Assembly (NCBI RefSeq): GCF_021134715.1
Contig: NC_060021.1
Coordinates: 10,262,501-10,326,500 of the forward strand
Direction: 5' to 3'
Source of the DNA: Daphnia pulex
Taxonomy: Eukaryota; Arthropoda; Branchiopoda; Diplostraca; Daphniidae
Length of the DNA stretch: 64,000 nucleotides
This document shows positions 39,324 to 51,539 of the stretch, piece by piece (positions within the stretch are counted from its first letter, which is position 1; each line of letters starts with the position of its first letter). The translations under genes and the position numbers were made by a program. The notes beneath the pieces are model-generated. The model saw only the letters and a program-made list of their open reading frames with translations, ran no database searches and was not told the origin of the DNA.

Positions 39324-40369
39324 GTCTGTGATGTGTTCTATTCCTTGTACATGTTGGATAACCTTAGTGTTTCTCATCAACTGACAGAAGGAAACGTAGC
39401 CTACCGTTGACTATTTTGTTCAAAATGTGCCATCGAAATGACACAGGTAACTACCAACACTAGCTTTATTACAGTATTGCTGAATCGTACAATCTTCTGA
39501 TCTTTTATTAGGATTCATCATAATTATCTGCTGTAAGAATTGGACTTACTATATCACCAACCCCATCACGGACCAATCTCTCATTCCATCTTCTAGGGAA
39601 CCTTAGCTAACTGTTTGGTGGTTTCATGTGTAAGTTCACTTGTCATGTCACCAAACTTTCTTTGTTGCAGTCTAACATGTATTCAAAGTATTGATCTGCA
39701 CTCACGTCTTTCTAATGTTATTAGACGATTTCAACTGCAGTATACTGATTACTGTTAAATTATTCTTTTAGATCAAAGTTGTCAAGTACACTGATGACAC
39801 AAATTATTAACAATGTGACTTAATTTTCTTGTTTTTTATTTACAGGTTTGAAACTACATGGTTTCTAAATTTGCATGACAGACTTTAAGAAAAGTCATGT
39901 TGAAGAAAAAGGACTGAGGACTGACTCTGACTGACAGTCAACAAGCTACCTGTTGGCTGCTTCCCTTGAATCTCCCTTTTTGCTTCCTTAAGCTTGATTT
40001 GAGGTATTACTCTCTGTCGCTCAAATATTGTTGAAAATTATTGCAAACTAAAATGTTCACTCTGTCTACAGGGTAAATCTTTCGCTACTTATCATGGACG
40101 TCATCCATTGGGGATGCTATAATTCAAGAGAATGCTGTCATTCAAGACTGATAAATTGTGTAGTTGTTAGATAAAACAAGTGCAGTCAGTTAAGGCAGTG
40201 TCTCCTCCTGTCTTGATTGACTGTATGTGCGAGTTTCAAAAGCAGTTTATCACCCAAATGAGACAAAAGGAGTATGTCTGTTTGTTTTATTTGGGTATAA
40301 ATTGCTTTAAAATTTGCACAGAAAAACATTTGGGTTGTACCGGAGGCTTTGTTTATTAAATTTCATTAA

Positions 40370-40600
40370 TTTTGATGCATATATTGGTTATTAATTTAAT
40401 TCATTTAAAGTTAATTCAATTAAAATTAATTTTATTCATTTAAAGTTAAAGGATTTAGTTAATAATATTTAAAAATTATTAAATAATATTTAAAATTTTA
40501 TTTCAATATTTTAATTAATTGTTTTTTATTTTATTATTTTAAATTTTGTAATAAATGTTTTGAGATTGAAAATATTTTTTTTTCATTTATTGTAACATTT
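40370..40600. repeat. AT-rich low-complexity tract
   Basis: Almost pure A/T with direct repeats of ATTCATTTAAAGTTA. It separates the two proposed converging non-coding transcripts. AATAAA on the minus strand (40586-40591) would serve as the polyadenylation signal of the minus transcript. Confidence 0.7.
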
Positions 40601-43600
40601 AACATTATGTAAAAAAAGATTTCGATAATAAGTTTACAAGTAAAACAATAACAGGTTTGATTTTGATACACAAACAATAAGTTATGACCTAATCAGGGTT
40701 AAGGTGGTTTCATCATCTAGGATTACCAGTTATCAGTTATAACTTTAGTTGCAACACATCATTCTGAAAAGTAAAAAACATCAATATCTTCTGCCACATT
40801 AAGAGGATGTAACACAAATACAGATAATTTTTTATCAACTCATATTTCATCGGCACTGCAACATCAGGATGGTACCGGAATCAGTTACTGCAAGGACTTC
40901 AGCGCAATTCAGGATAAAATCTTGAACAGAAATCAGCGTATGAAACCGCTGAACATTTTCAGAATCCTGTGAGAAAACATTTTTTTAAATCACGTAAACA
41001 GGAACTTTAAAATTTTCTAATGCAAATCACTTTCACCAAAAATTATCTTATCACTTATCGCCTGCGTGAGTTTAGAGTTGGACTTGTGACTGAACACGGT
41101 ATTATAAAAAAAACAATACATTTTCAAAGTAATAGTCAATAAAATCAGCCAAATTACCATTTCTACAAATATTCCTGCAGCTTTGTTTCAAGTCTTGCTT
41201 CAATATTTCTGGAGAACACCAGCAGCATGGACTGCATACAGCAGGTTGATCATCATTATCACCAAGGCAGTTACATCAGATCGTCATGAGTCCTGTTGTG
41301 AAAAGAGATATCATACATTTAAAAATAAACCTGTACCAGATATTAAAACATAATGAAAAAAAAAAAAACGAGAAGTCATATCAGTTTAAATTAAAATTAA
41401 GATCGAATTCGAGCAGCAGCAAATGATTTGAATTACAAGACTAGGTTGCATCAAAATTTTGTAAAAAGAAATGGAATTTCATGTTCTAGTTATATTGAAA
41501 AGAAAATAACAAGCAAAAGCTGTTGAGGCAGGTAACTATTTTCACAAAAACTCTTGACTCACTACGATATTTAAATTGAAATTCCTAACTTTCCAAATTA
41601 CAACCCAATATCACAATCAAATTACCATTGCAAGATACCAAGACGACTGCATTTCTGTTCCACTTCAGGATGACACCAGCAAGGTAGATAACTTCCAAAA
41701 CCTGCAGCTCAATTTGACATGGAACTCCATTTCAACAACTGGCTGCAACAAAACCACCTGTGACAGTAATGAAGCTTTAAGTTAACCAAATTCTTCTAAA
41801 TATAATGAAAGAAATCTCTTACCCAAACATGAACTGCAGACCAAATAAACTCAAACTGACTTTGGAAACCTAACAAGCAAAAGAACTTTAATAAACAAAT
41901 AACATTTTGAGATGTGATAAAAAAGTTAATGAAAGAACTGAAATTCTAACTCAACCTCACATTAATAAAATGAATGATTCTTACACTCAATTGTTACAGC
42001 AGTGAGTTCATCAAATTTAAAGCTAGCACCACACTCCATTGACAGCATGCAGCACTTCCCCCACCAGCACCACAGACTGCATGCAGAAGCTCATCACAAC
42101 AGCACACTGTCTTCATACAACAGCTCACCAAACCGTTAACCAGCTGGCCGCAACAAATCAAACGAAGTGGACTGCCTTGAAAAAGCTCAACTTCACCAAT
42201 CCTTTTGAAAAAAAAACTTAATCAATATCAATGGACAAAGTATTAAGTGACAAATAAACTATTCCTATTTCTTACCATCCAACAAATAGCCAACCAAACC
42301 TACGGGGAAAAGCCATCCAATGACAAGAACAGATGTGTACCACAGGCAAAACCCAAAGAATGTAGGAATTAACGTTAAGTTCTCGCACTGATCTTAAAAA
42401 CCTCAGCATTCAAATTTTGATAATGAATCTACAAGTGGCAATATGGAAATATAGTATAATATACCTAGAATTGTCAAAAATCTTGTGAAAAATTTTTACA
42501 TTCAGAATCCCTAATGAATTAAAACCTCAATTACCTTGAGGATATTTGCGAAGAACAATGTTAAAGTTGACTGATTGACTGACCACGAACACAGTAACTG
42601 ACGGCACAGCATCCGTAACAGAAATGACGTCAGCGGCATAAGCTTGCCATGTTGCCAATTTGCTAAAACCAGGAACTTGCCCCCTGGTGGACACACTCTG
42701 AAGCCAATACGATTACTAAAACAAAACAATTATCTTTTCCGTTGAATTGAAATAATTCATTTACCATTAAACAAGTCTGCACAAGCTCCATTCCAACGCA
42801 TCTCTACTGGAGAACCACTTCACCCCAAACAGGCAAACAGCCACAGCAAAATAGCTCAATCATCAAACGACAAACCGTCCATGAAAACCTATAAGCACAA
42901 TGCAAAAGAACATTTGTGAACCAATAACATTGATTACGTGAATAATAAGATTTCAAAATACAATTCTCAAATTATAACAAAAAAAGTTTACCATAAGCTT
43001 ACAACTGTAAAATTAAGGAATCAAATATTTATTAGTTAAGGCAGCTATTAACTTCAAATTTACATTGACTTGAGTAAATAAATCAATAAGCTAGCCAAAG
43101 ATTATCACATCACAAAGATTTCATTTAGGATTATTAAGAAGACAGGGAATTTCAATTTCTGTTCCGACCCATAAAATTGCAAATCTCTACAAGCTGTCAA
43201 GCTGATGAAGATCTATTCATAAACACGGTCTTGTTTAGAAGCAGGAAATAGTTACTTTATTTAAATCAAGTTAATGTTTAACAGTTTAACTTCAATTAAT
43301 TCTAAACTAAGATGCATGGGCAGCACACATACACAGACACATGTTAGGCAAAATGCTAACTCTTGATTTATCCTACGAGTACATTATTTCCATTTCAGAT
43401 TTCCTATTTACATTTTGTCTCGCAATATATTAGAAAGTAGAGACCCTCCCAAAGACTAACCTTAATTCCACGGCAGCTATCACATACACATAATGCAATG
43501 AAGAAGCTTGGACTTCATCAGACTGTTAAATAAATAAAAGCTCAACTACAATCAGAAAAAAAGTCAAAATTGTAAATTCAAAGAAAGTTCTAAGTTAATC

Positions 43601-43883
43601 GGCATTACTACTTTAACTGTTGTAAAGTACTTCTACATGTCACGAAACGTGCAACATGCAGCAAGAGACGACATATAGGGGGATAAAGTACAGCAGCCAA
43701 CATGACCGGATGGAATTGCCAAGTCGAAATTGAAAGCCATGTTACCCGTAAATTGACCGAACCAAAATTTAAATTTAATAATCACAAAGAATAAGAACAG
43801 AATTTACCATTTTTGAGGCGAAAAATGTCAGGTGAGAGAGTTTCCTGTAAGACAGGACCAAACCTTCACGGACAACGTCTCTA
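40570..43883 (-). ncRNA. Candidate ten-exon long non-coding RNA (-)
   Basis: Strong paired splice sites on the minus strand define exons 43883-43808, 43522-43461, 42888-42765, 42715-42535, 42299-42276, 42201-41985, 41869-41823, 41757-41626, 41292-41158 and 40966 to about 40570. Nearly all donors read GTAA, most acceptors have pyrimidine tracts, and an AATAAA closes the chain. Exon 42888-42765 has stops in all three frames and exon 42201-41985 stops the frame that would enter it, so no long protein is possible. The 24-nt exon is small but has a strong acceptor. A further 5' exon at 44139-44049 is possible. Introns were scanned by eye for box C/D snoRNA motifs without success. Confidence 0.5.
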
Positions 43884-44139
43884 CTGAAAAGAGTTAAAAG
43901 AAAAGTTTTAGCAATATTTAATGACCCGCCCCCCCATCTAAAATACCAAAACACAGGGCTGAATAATTCAATCCCTAAACACACTGAGATATTTAGCCAC
44001 CTAGTGACAGCCCTTAGCACCCTCGGACACCTGGCGTTAGCAAGGTACCCTAAGGACAGAAGGGTTGTTTACTTGTTTGCGATTTTTTTTCATTCATAAT
44101 TAAGTCAAATAGCATATGACGCATATGACCAGCAGAAAT

Positions 44140-44923
44140 CTAAAAAGAAAAAAAAATTACAATACATTAAACCTAGAAATAACCTTTTCAATAAGCTTTA
44201 GTTCAAATTTAAATAAATTCTTAAATAGTGCCGCACTATTAGTGCGTGCTTAAATTTAAACATCAGTTCATCACACTTGGTCTTTGAACCTTCGAATTCA
44301 AACTTTTAAATATATTGCAGTCCGAATGAAGTTTATTTATTTTATCCGGAGGTCTTCTTGTTTCTTCACCTTGCGTGATGTCGCGGTCGACCGGCGTCGG
44401 CAACGATATGTTCGCATCAGCATTGTCAGGTTCGTATTTAGAATCAATGTCGGCCATCCAGTGTCTACATTCACATTTTGTTGGAATGCTGGCACCCGCT
44501 ATGTGCATACAAAAATCAAAACGGAAAATGAGTCATTTTCTGAAATATTCAAGAATGAAAAGGTGTAGAATCCCCTCAAAGAATTTAATATGGTAGCGAC
44601 TTGCTGGCCCATTCTGTAGCCACTGTAGCCTTACATAACCGCGCCCTTAATAAATTTTACTTTCATTCCACACACAACACAGTGAACACACCTACATATT
44701 CAACTTACATGAGATTAAACAAGTACATATCTTGTATGCTTCTATCCAAAATTGAATATTTAAAATGATTAAACAAAACTAGTAGTTAAAAGGTATCACA
44801 GATGTGATGCCCATTTGTGCAATGCTCTTCGGTCAGAAGAAGCAATGGGTGCAATGCATGTATTTCGCATTTAAAACTGTCAATTCAAGAAACAATTCAA
44901 ATGAGTCCATAAACACAAGAAAA
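44140..44923. other. Intergenic upstream of the minus-strand transcript and 3' of snf
   Basis: Contains a minus-strand open frame, 44508-44263, with hydrophilic MADIDSKYEPDNADANISLP composition that could be a first exon of the adjoining minus-strand transcript or a micropeptide. It could not be connected in frame to later exons. The snf 3' UTR occupies the right end. Confidence 0.4.
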
Positions 44924-46035
44924 TTATTTCTTGGCAAAAGAAATCTTCATCGAATGAGTTGGAGTGATTTTGAATCCTTGCAAGGATTCTCGAGCTCCAG
45001 CAGACTGAACTTCGTTTTCGAATTCCACGAAGGCGATGTCATGACGACCAGGAACCAATCGAACTTCTTTGAATCCAGGAAATCTGTTTAAAAAAACGAT
45101 TAGTTAGGAAATTATTCGAGTTAGGGTTTTAAAAATCTTACTGAGTGAACAGCATTGACAGCATCATTTCATTGGTTTCTTCTGGTAAATTGGTTAAGAA
45201 CAAGATTTGATTAGGGGGTTGCTCAGGAACTCCAGCTCCTCCAATTGCTGGATATCCATAAGTAGCTGGGCCACCAAAGCTTCCAGGAGTGACAACTTGT
45301 TGTTGTTTACTTTCCTTCTTCTTCTTCTTCTTGGGTTCTCCTTCAGGCTTTGGTTTGGCAGGACGCTCTTGAAATGTTCCTTTCATCTTGGCAATAACAT
45401 CAGAATCTGTTTTGGCATATTGGATGCGCTGCAAAAAAAATTTAAAAAATTTAAGAGACAAGTATATTCTCTTGGAACCCTAGTGAATCTACTAGTAAAA
45501 CCCTCAGCCCACTAAAGGGCAAAACAAGCACCTAAAGAGGGGGCCAGATTTTTCGACACACGTAATTAAACATGAGAGAGCAAGGATAAGAATCATCACA
45601 GGGCATAGTTTTTTTAACTAAAAAAGAAAGAATGAAATGTATTACCATAGGTTTATCATAAAATGGAAAGCCTTGCATTCCTCTGAGGGCATTTGTTGCT
45701 GAAGTTACTTCCTTGAAAATGACAAAGGCTTGTCCTCTCATCTTTAAAGTTTTTAAAGCCACAATGTCAAGAATTTGTCCAAATTGGGAAAAAATCGCAT
45801 ACAATGATTTCTTCAGTTCTAAAAATGTAATAAGATATTATTTAGAAAAGTGTGAAGAACTCGTGTCTACACACACAAAGGTTTTCACGTGGTTAACGTT
45901 CAAAAACACATTAGTGATTTTATCTTCACGAGTCTCCTTCATATTTTCCCAATACTATATCAAGTTCGTACCTTCTTTCTTGACTTTCTCGTTGAGATTA
46001 TTAATGTAAATCGTACTGTTGGGTCTGACGTCCAT
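44924..46035 (-). CDS. snf: U1 snRNP protein A / U2B'' (sans fille)
   Basis: Spliceosomal RNA-binding protein that, in insects, serves as both U1A and U2B''. Four exons (46035-45972, 45818-45646, 45428-45142, 45083-44924) give 227 residues. RRM1 starts with RNP2 IYINNL at residues 9-14 and has RNP1 RGQAFVIF. A Lys-rich linker ([14 protein letters not shown]), written as a TTC repeat on the plus strand, precedes RRM2 with [20 protein letters not shown] and [10 protein letters not shown]. The C-terminus is [10 protein letters not shown] single snf-like gene fits the arthropod pattern. Divergent from ELOF1. Confidence 0.95.
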
Positions 46036-46494
46036 TCTTGATAGATTGAGGTACTTCTTTAAAAAAAAATTGCAACAGAATAGAGAATGAAAATGTTTTC
46101 GCTCGAACTCTCTGACAAGAAATGAGAGATTGAGAGCCGGCTGGCGGCGTGGGTCTTTAACAGAGTTGTCAATTTATTTTTTTATCATTAATTTTTCAAA
46201 TTCTTATTGCTTAAGAAGATTAATTAATATAAGAACCTGTGCTAATAATTTTTAAACAAGTTTTTATTTCAAATGGGATTTTAAAACAAAACACAGTAAA
46301 TAAAATTCGTTTCGCCAAGTAGCTACAAAACATATTGGCAACATCGGGATTGTTTACTAGAGAACGACGCTCAACGGTCGAGGTGTTTTTGCTTGTTCTT
46401 GAATATTGTTTCTTCTTATTTATTGAATTCACAATTTACTTTACAGTATAAAACAAATTAACTGATATCGCTTATCTGATTGATTGAACGAACA
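46036..46494. promoter_or_regulatory. Intergenic between divergent snf and ELOF1
   Basis: A 459-bp region holding both promoters and 5' UTRs. No other feature was recognised. Confidence 0.5.
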
Positions 46495-46825
46495 ATGGGA
46501 AAGAGAAAGAGTAAGAGGAAGCCTCCCACCAAGCGCAAAGCCATCGAGCCCTTGGACACGCAATTCAATTGCCCATTTTGCAACCACGAAAAGTCCTGTG
46601 AAGTAAAAATGTAAGTTTAAACCTTGATCATGTGCTGTTGAAATCTAGATATTTTTACAACAGATGATATGAATACTTTTTTTTATTTTCAGGGATAAAA
46701 CACGCAACACTGGTCGAATCACATGCAGAGTTTGCCTTGAAGATTTCCAGACTACTATCAATTTCCTATCAGAAGCTGTGGATGTTTATAATGACTGGAT
46801 TGATGCCTGTGAGACAGCAAACTGA
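46495..46825 (+). CDS. ELOF1: Transcription elongation factor 1
   Basis: Small zinc-binding RNA polymerase II elongation factor that also promotes transcription-coupled repair. Two exons, 46495-46610 and 46693-46825, give 82 residues, the usual family length. The basic N-terminal tail is [20 protein letters not shown]. The zinc ribbon uses Cys26-x2-Cys29 and Cys50-x2-Cys53. The conserved end [11 protein letters not shown] is present. Confidence 0.97.
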
Positions 46826-46969
46826 AAATTTCTAACAACATTTGAACAGTTCTGCTAATACTGAACTCAATATCAGTTTAAATTGAAGAATTAATTCAGG
46901 AAAAATTTCCAACTGTATTCATTTTCATGTTTTCACTTTGTTAATACAGGATACATATGCATTACAATA

Positions 46970-49863
46970 TTATTTCAAAAGGATTAAAACTTGTTTAGAA
47001 CATTCACCCACTTTACCAGAAATATTCTGGAAGTAGTCAATTTTAGATTTAAGTTCTAAAGAATGTGCAATGGCAACTGAGTCATCAGCATTTGACAAAA
47101 GAGTTCCAACTGCTACTAAAGTCCTAAACAAAGCCTCTTCCTCCTGTAGTTTGGATAGAATTTCGCCAATTGCGCTCATCAGACTTGCTTTAGCCTCTAC
47201 TGTAGCGAATGAAGGTTTTAGATGAATAAGGACGGCATAGTTAAGAATAACGGTCGAAACAGATATTTCAACGTGTTTCCATTGGGAGTGTTTTAAAAAT
47301 GAGGGGTCACTTTCCGTTACTACCGCTAAGATTGCTGCAAATATCGTTTCGCGATAATCCATTAGTATTTGCTGTGAAGAATTATGGATGAGTAAATGAG
47401 CAATTGTCCTTAAAATCATCATGCAGTTCGGGACGGTCGAGCGAGAAATAGCCAGCATGACATCAAGCAATCCTTCCTTTTCACTTAACATTCGATCTAC
47501 CCGAGAATGGCGGGATGCTAGTCGTAAAATGTCCAAAGCAGGAAACATCTTATCTGTAAAATAAGATTATTTAGTAAGTTTCTTTCCAAAACATGATGGC
47601 AAAATATTACCAGATGGCCAACGAAGAAATGTTTCTAAATGAGGAATTCCTTCAACAGTAGAACTGGGATCAGCGGATCGTATAAATGCCAATAAATCGG
47701 AATCAGCCAGCTGCAGTTTCGGATCGACTTTGCCATTAAACTCTTTTAGTTTGGCTATTTAATTAAAACCATAAAACAATATAGATGTTGTTGATCTACA
47801 ATAATATGTTTAACCAATGTATACTTGAAATAGCTTCAATATTCGCTTGATCGAAGCGCAGGAATTCTTTGACTGGGAACAAAGCAGGTTCCGGTTTCTT
47901 TGGTTGGCCGGGTGGAATATACCGACCAGAACCAGTAAATGGATCTTCTCCCTGAGACATTGCTGAATTCGACGGAGCATTCCCAGAAGATGGAACATAT
48001 CGCGAACCACCAGTAAAGGGGTCCACATATGTTTCGCTTGATTTCTGTGATGCACCACTGCCAGTTCCGCTCTTACTATTGGTAATGATGAAGTTTGCCA
48101 CTGTATCCAGATAATACTGGCTGAGATCATTCTTGTGTATGAACTTTTGAGCGGCTAACCAAGGATCTTCGGAGGTGTTATAAGGAAGCTTCAATGGTGG
48201 TTTGCCTTCATCAATATCGACACTAAAAACATAATCGTATTCTTTCCCTTCATAGAGATTCTTGGTTGAATCTGATTGACCAGCAGCACCGACTACGTCA
48301 CCCACTTTTGTCCATTGACCATCACTTGATGACCAGCTAATGTAAAAGCAGAAATTGAATGACGAAAAGAGTAAATCCTTTGTGACTAAAATGAAATGTA
48401 CCTATAACAGGAAACAGTTTCTCCGTGACGAACCATTTTTGTTTGACCTTCTCTAGTACCAGGTTCAAAAAGGCTCTCTGGACCAGGCAAGCTATGGGAG
48501 AAAGGTATAAATTTAGTAAATTATTCCTTCCAAATGAAGTGGGTTTTAGATAAAAATGATGATAAACTCACTCTGAAGCTTTGATACCCCCCAGTTCCAA
48601 CTGTGCATTTAAAGACGTGGCGGCCAGTTCTTCCTCAAAAGCTTGTAACACTTCTGGGTTAGCTGTTCGTTCTGGGCTCTGTGTGAATACTCGAACTAAT
48701 CCATCACTAAGAAAAACGTGCAGTCATTTCAATTTGAAATCACTTTCTTGATTTTAACTGATACCTGCTCCCTGTGACAATATCGCCGTTTTTCATAACG
48801 CTGACTGACCAAATACTCTGCGCAGGAAGGAAGACTGTTTGTTGACACTCATCACTCACATCTAATTTCCATATGCGCAGAGAACGATCTTCACCACAGC
48901 TGACGAAAGTATTGCGATCAGCCATCATCGACAATCTAATTAAAAGAAGAAGTCCAACAGTTAATGGAAGTTCAGATTGTAAAAAGCAAAAAGATTACCC
49001 ATAAATGTAATTTGTGTGTCCATAGAAAGTAGAAATACAATCTCCACTTGTGACCCACAATCTGACAGTTGCATCATTTGCAGCAGACAAGAACCGAGTG
49101 GAATCACAGACAGCAAGTGCTCTGACACAGTCAGTGTGCCCCTTAAAACTCTGAAATGGTGAATCACCTTTCCACATTTTAATGGTTTTATCTGCAGATG
49201 CTGTCAATAGTATAGATTCAGATGCAGAACTACTGCACTGCAAAAATTCTACAGCCCAGACAGCTGCAGAATGTCCAGAAAGAGTTACAACTGGAGAACC
49301 ATCTGATTGCCAAAGCCTTGCAGTTTTATCCCATGAACCACTTAATAAGAATCCAGGGCGAGTAACCAGAGCACAAACTAAAAAAAAATAACCAAACTTT
49401 GCTATCATTTTATGAAAACTTATTATGAAAAATATTATGAAATTTTAAGAATAATAACCAACCAGTGTCTGTATGCCCTGTCAAGGTGGATGTTGGATTG
49501 ACTGCACCTGGATTATAAACTCTAATTTTCCCATCTTGACATCCAGTTATGACAGATCCACTAGGGAAATTATCTGAGCATCCACCAACAGCAACAGCAG
49601 AGACATAACCTTCACTTCCAATGTATGTTTGATCACAGACAAATCCCAAACTGAAAAATGATTTTAGATGTAATCAAGCTACTTTAAATAATGACAATGT
49701 ATTTAAATCAAATTGAATACCCTTCCGGCAACCATAATTTTGCAGTCTTGTCCCTGGAACCAGATACGATGCATTCTTCCATTAAGTCTCCAACAGTGAC
49801 ACTCCGAACGTCCTTCGAATGTCCTGGCATGGAACATCGCAATTTATAAGGCATTTTATTCAT
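46970..49863 (-). CDS. PLAA: Phospholipase A2-activating protein (Ufd3/Doa1)
   Basis: Ubiquitin-binding cofactor of p97/VCP in ubiquitin homeostasis, ribosome and organelle quality control. Nine exons (49863-49721, 49650-49463, 49377-48999, 48935-48765, 48706-48572, 48491-48402, 48336-47825, 47754-47611, 47553-46970) give 781 residues against about 795 in human. Seven WD40 repeats come first (for example [32 protein letters not shown]). Then the PFU domain ([36 protein letters not shown]), repeats of [11 protein letters not shown] type, and the PUL armadillo domain to the end. The start at MNKMPYKL was chosen by alignment with the family; an in-frame ATG 12 codons upstream is possible. Confidence 0.95.
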
Positions 49864-50540
49864 GATGAAAATACGTTCTGGTAGTAATAGGAATCCCACA
49901 AAATAAATTCACTATTGCTAGGTCAGTCGAAAAAAAAACAAATCAAGAATCATGCGCTATTGCCGTTCGTTCGAAACAAGAATCGATGACGGATGTTTAC
50001 TTTGTAATATTTCCCCCTATAAATATTTTCATAAACGGAGGTTGTGAATAACATTATATAAAAAATATATTTTTCTTAAACCATATCTGTTCGTAATTAA
50101 TTATTTTTTAAATTGATCTATAGGCTCAAACAATGCTTTCTCTGCCGAAGAACACGTTCAAGTAGCGCCTCTTGTGTGAAGAAGAAGTATTTTTTTGACG
50201 AACAAATACGAACAAGCAAGTAGAGAAGAAATTCGATAAAAATTCAGTTGGGTTGCAAACTTGCTAGAGACTCATAGTCTGCTGTTCTGTTCCATCCATT
50301 GCCCGACACCCATACGAAAGCAAATGGGCCTTCGGAAACTATACTTATGTAGTAATAGAATATGGACGTTTGGTAGGCCTTGAACTAAAACTGCACACAC
50401 AATTTCATTCGACATTCGCTTCTGCGAAGTTCGACATTTGGTGAAAGAATTTGTTTGTACTTTTATAACATTTGAATATCTACTGTTTAGCCTACACACT
50501 CAGTGTTAATGATTTTGCAAGAAAAAAAATTTAAACATTG
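49864..50540. promoter_or_regulatory. Intergenic between divergent PLAA and HEXIM
   Basis: A 677-bp region holding the 5' flanks of both genes. No other gene was recognised. Confidence 0.5.
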
Positions 50541-51539
50541 ATGTCAAAAATGGAGAATGCTGAAGTTTTAACGAAGAAGAAAACTCATCGACGTAAAGCG
50601 GGTGGTAAAAGACGAAAAGACAAAAACGATCGTTCGCTGGAGACAACAAGTGATCAAGACCCAATCACCCCCGAAGTGGTCGCCCCACAGACGGAAAGAC
50701 AGTTACTCGAAGATGGTGAACCACTAAGAAAACATTTCAAAATGCTACACAAAGAAACCCATCCTCTGTTACATCCTCACAAATTGGCAACTCGTGGAGG
50801 TAGAAGGTTGCTGAGACCTGCCAAAGTCCCAAAAGCACCCCAGAACTCAACACAGTTCATCATAGATGATCATGAGAACTCTGCATTTTTTATTGACTTT
50901 GATAAAGGCTTTACCCCACCTGGTGCCAGAGATGATGTTGGTTGGTCTCCTTATTTCCAGCAAGATTTTGAAAATGTGTACAGGACCACGAGAGAAGCTG
51001 AAACAACAATTGACTGGACCCAAGAAGATCTTGTTGAGAAAATATCAAGTCTAGAGGAGCGTGTGAAAAACCTTGAACAGCAACTGTCAATGTGTGACTC
51101 CAATGTCTACATGAATCAGATGCATCATCGGATAGTGTGCATGCAGGACAAGAATAGAAGAATCAAAGAGTTCAGAGTCTGGTGTCCAATGCATGGGAAA
51201 AAGGTACAAGATTCAAATTAATTCATTTAAGAAACATCCAAGTAAAACATTTTGATTTCACAGGTTAGACTGAGAAATCCCTCTACTGATACTTCCAGTG
51301 AAGATTGTTCTAGTTCATCCAGCGAATCACCAGACGATGAAGATGAAGTCGTTCAAAACGGGGACGAATCCGACTCCAGTGATGAAGATATGACGGAAGA
51401 GGATTCCGAGGAAAATGTGAACGAGAGAATTAATCCAGTATCATTAAGCAAACCCGAAGATGTAGAAGAAGTCGAAAAAATCGGAGAGCGAACAGGAAGC
51501 GTACAGTCGAATGAAGAAATCGTCACCGAAGAGCCCTGA
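50541..51539 (+). CDS. HEXIM1: HEXIM, P-TEFb inhibitor
   Basis: With 7SK RNA, HEXIM holds CDK9/cyclin T inactive and so limits release of paused RNA polymerase II. Two exons, 50541-51203 and 51264-51539, give 312 residues. The Arg/Lys-rich RNA-binding signal lies at residues 12-28 (KKKTHRRKAGGKRRKDK). The P-TEFb-binding motif is PQNSTQFIIDDHE at about residue 100, where vertebrates have PYNTTQF. An acidic FFIDFDKGFTPP block and a C-terminal coiled coil (LEERVKNLEQQL) follow. After the intron comes a Ser/Asp/Glu-rich tail of about 90 residues. An alternative start is Met4. Confidence 0.9.

Larger units (their letters stand above)
38104..40375 (+). ncRNA. Candidate spliced long non-coding RNA (+)
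   Basis: A chain of good splice sites on the plus strand suggests exons 38104-38408, 39255-39446, 39512-39629, one starting at 39671 with an unclear end, 39846-40003, and 40072 onward. Donors include GTGAGT, GTAACT and GTAAGT; acceptors include CTATTTTCAG, TTTGTTGCAG and TTTATTTACAG. An ATTAAA signal lies at 40355-40360. The 39512-39629 exon has stops in all three frames and the others show no protein-like frame, so a non-coding transcript is the simplest reading. The first intron carries the fold-back element. The ends are inferred. Confidence 0.4.

Noticed and set aside
42039-42221. 60-codon plus-strand frame rich in Thr and Ala
   Set aside because: It lies antisense to a well-bounded exon of the minus-strand transcript and has low-complexity composition.
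40966-43461. Introns of the minus-strand transcript as hosts of box C/D snoRNAs
   Set aside because: TGATGA-like words occur, but none was paired with a CTGA box and closing stem at a suitable distance.
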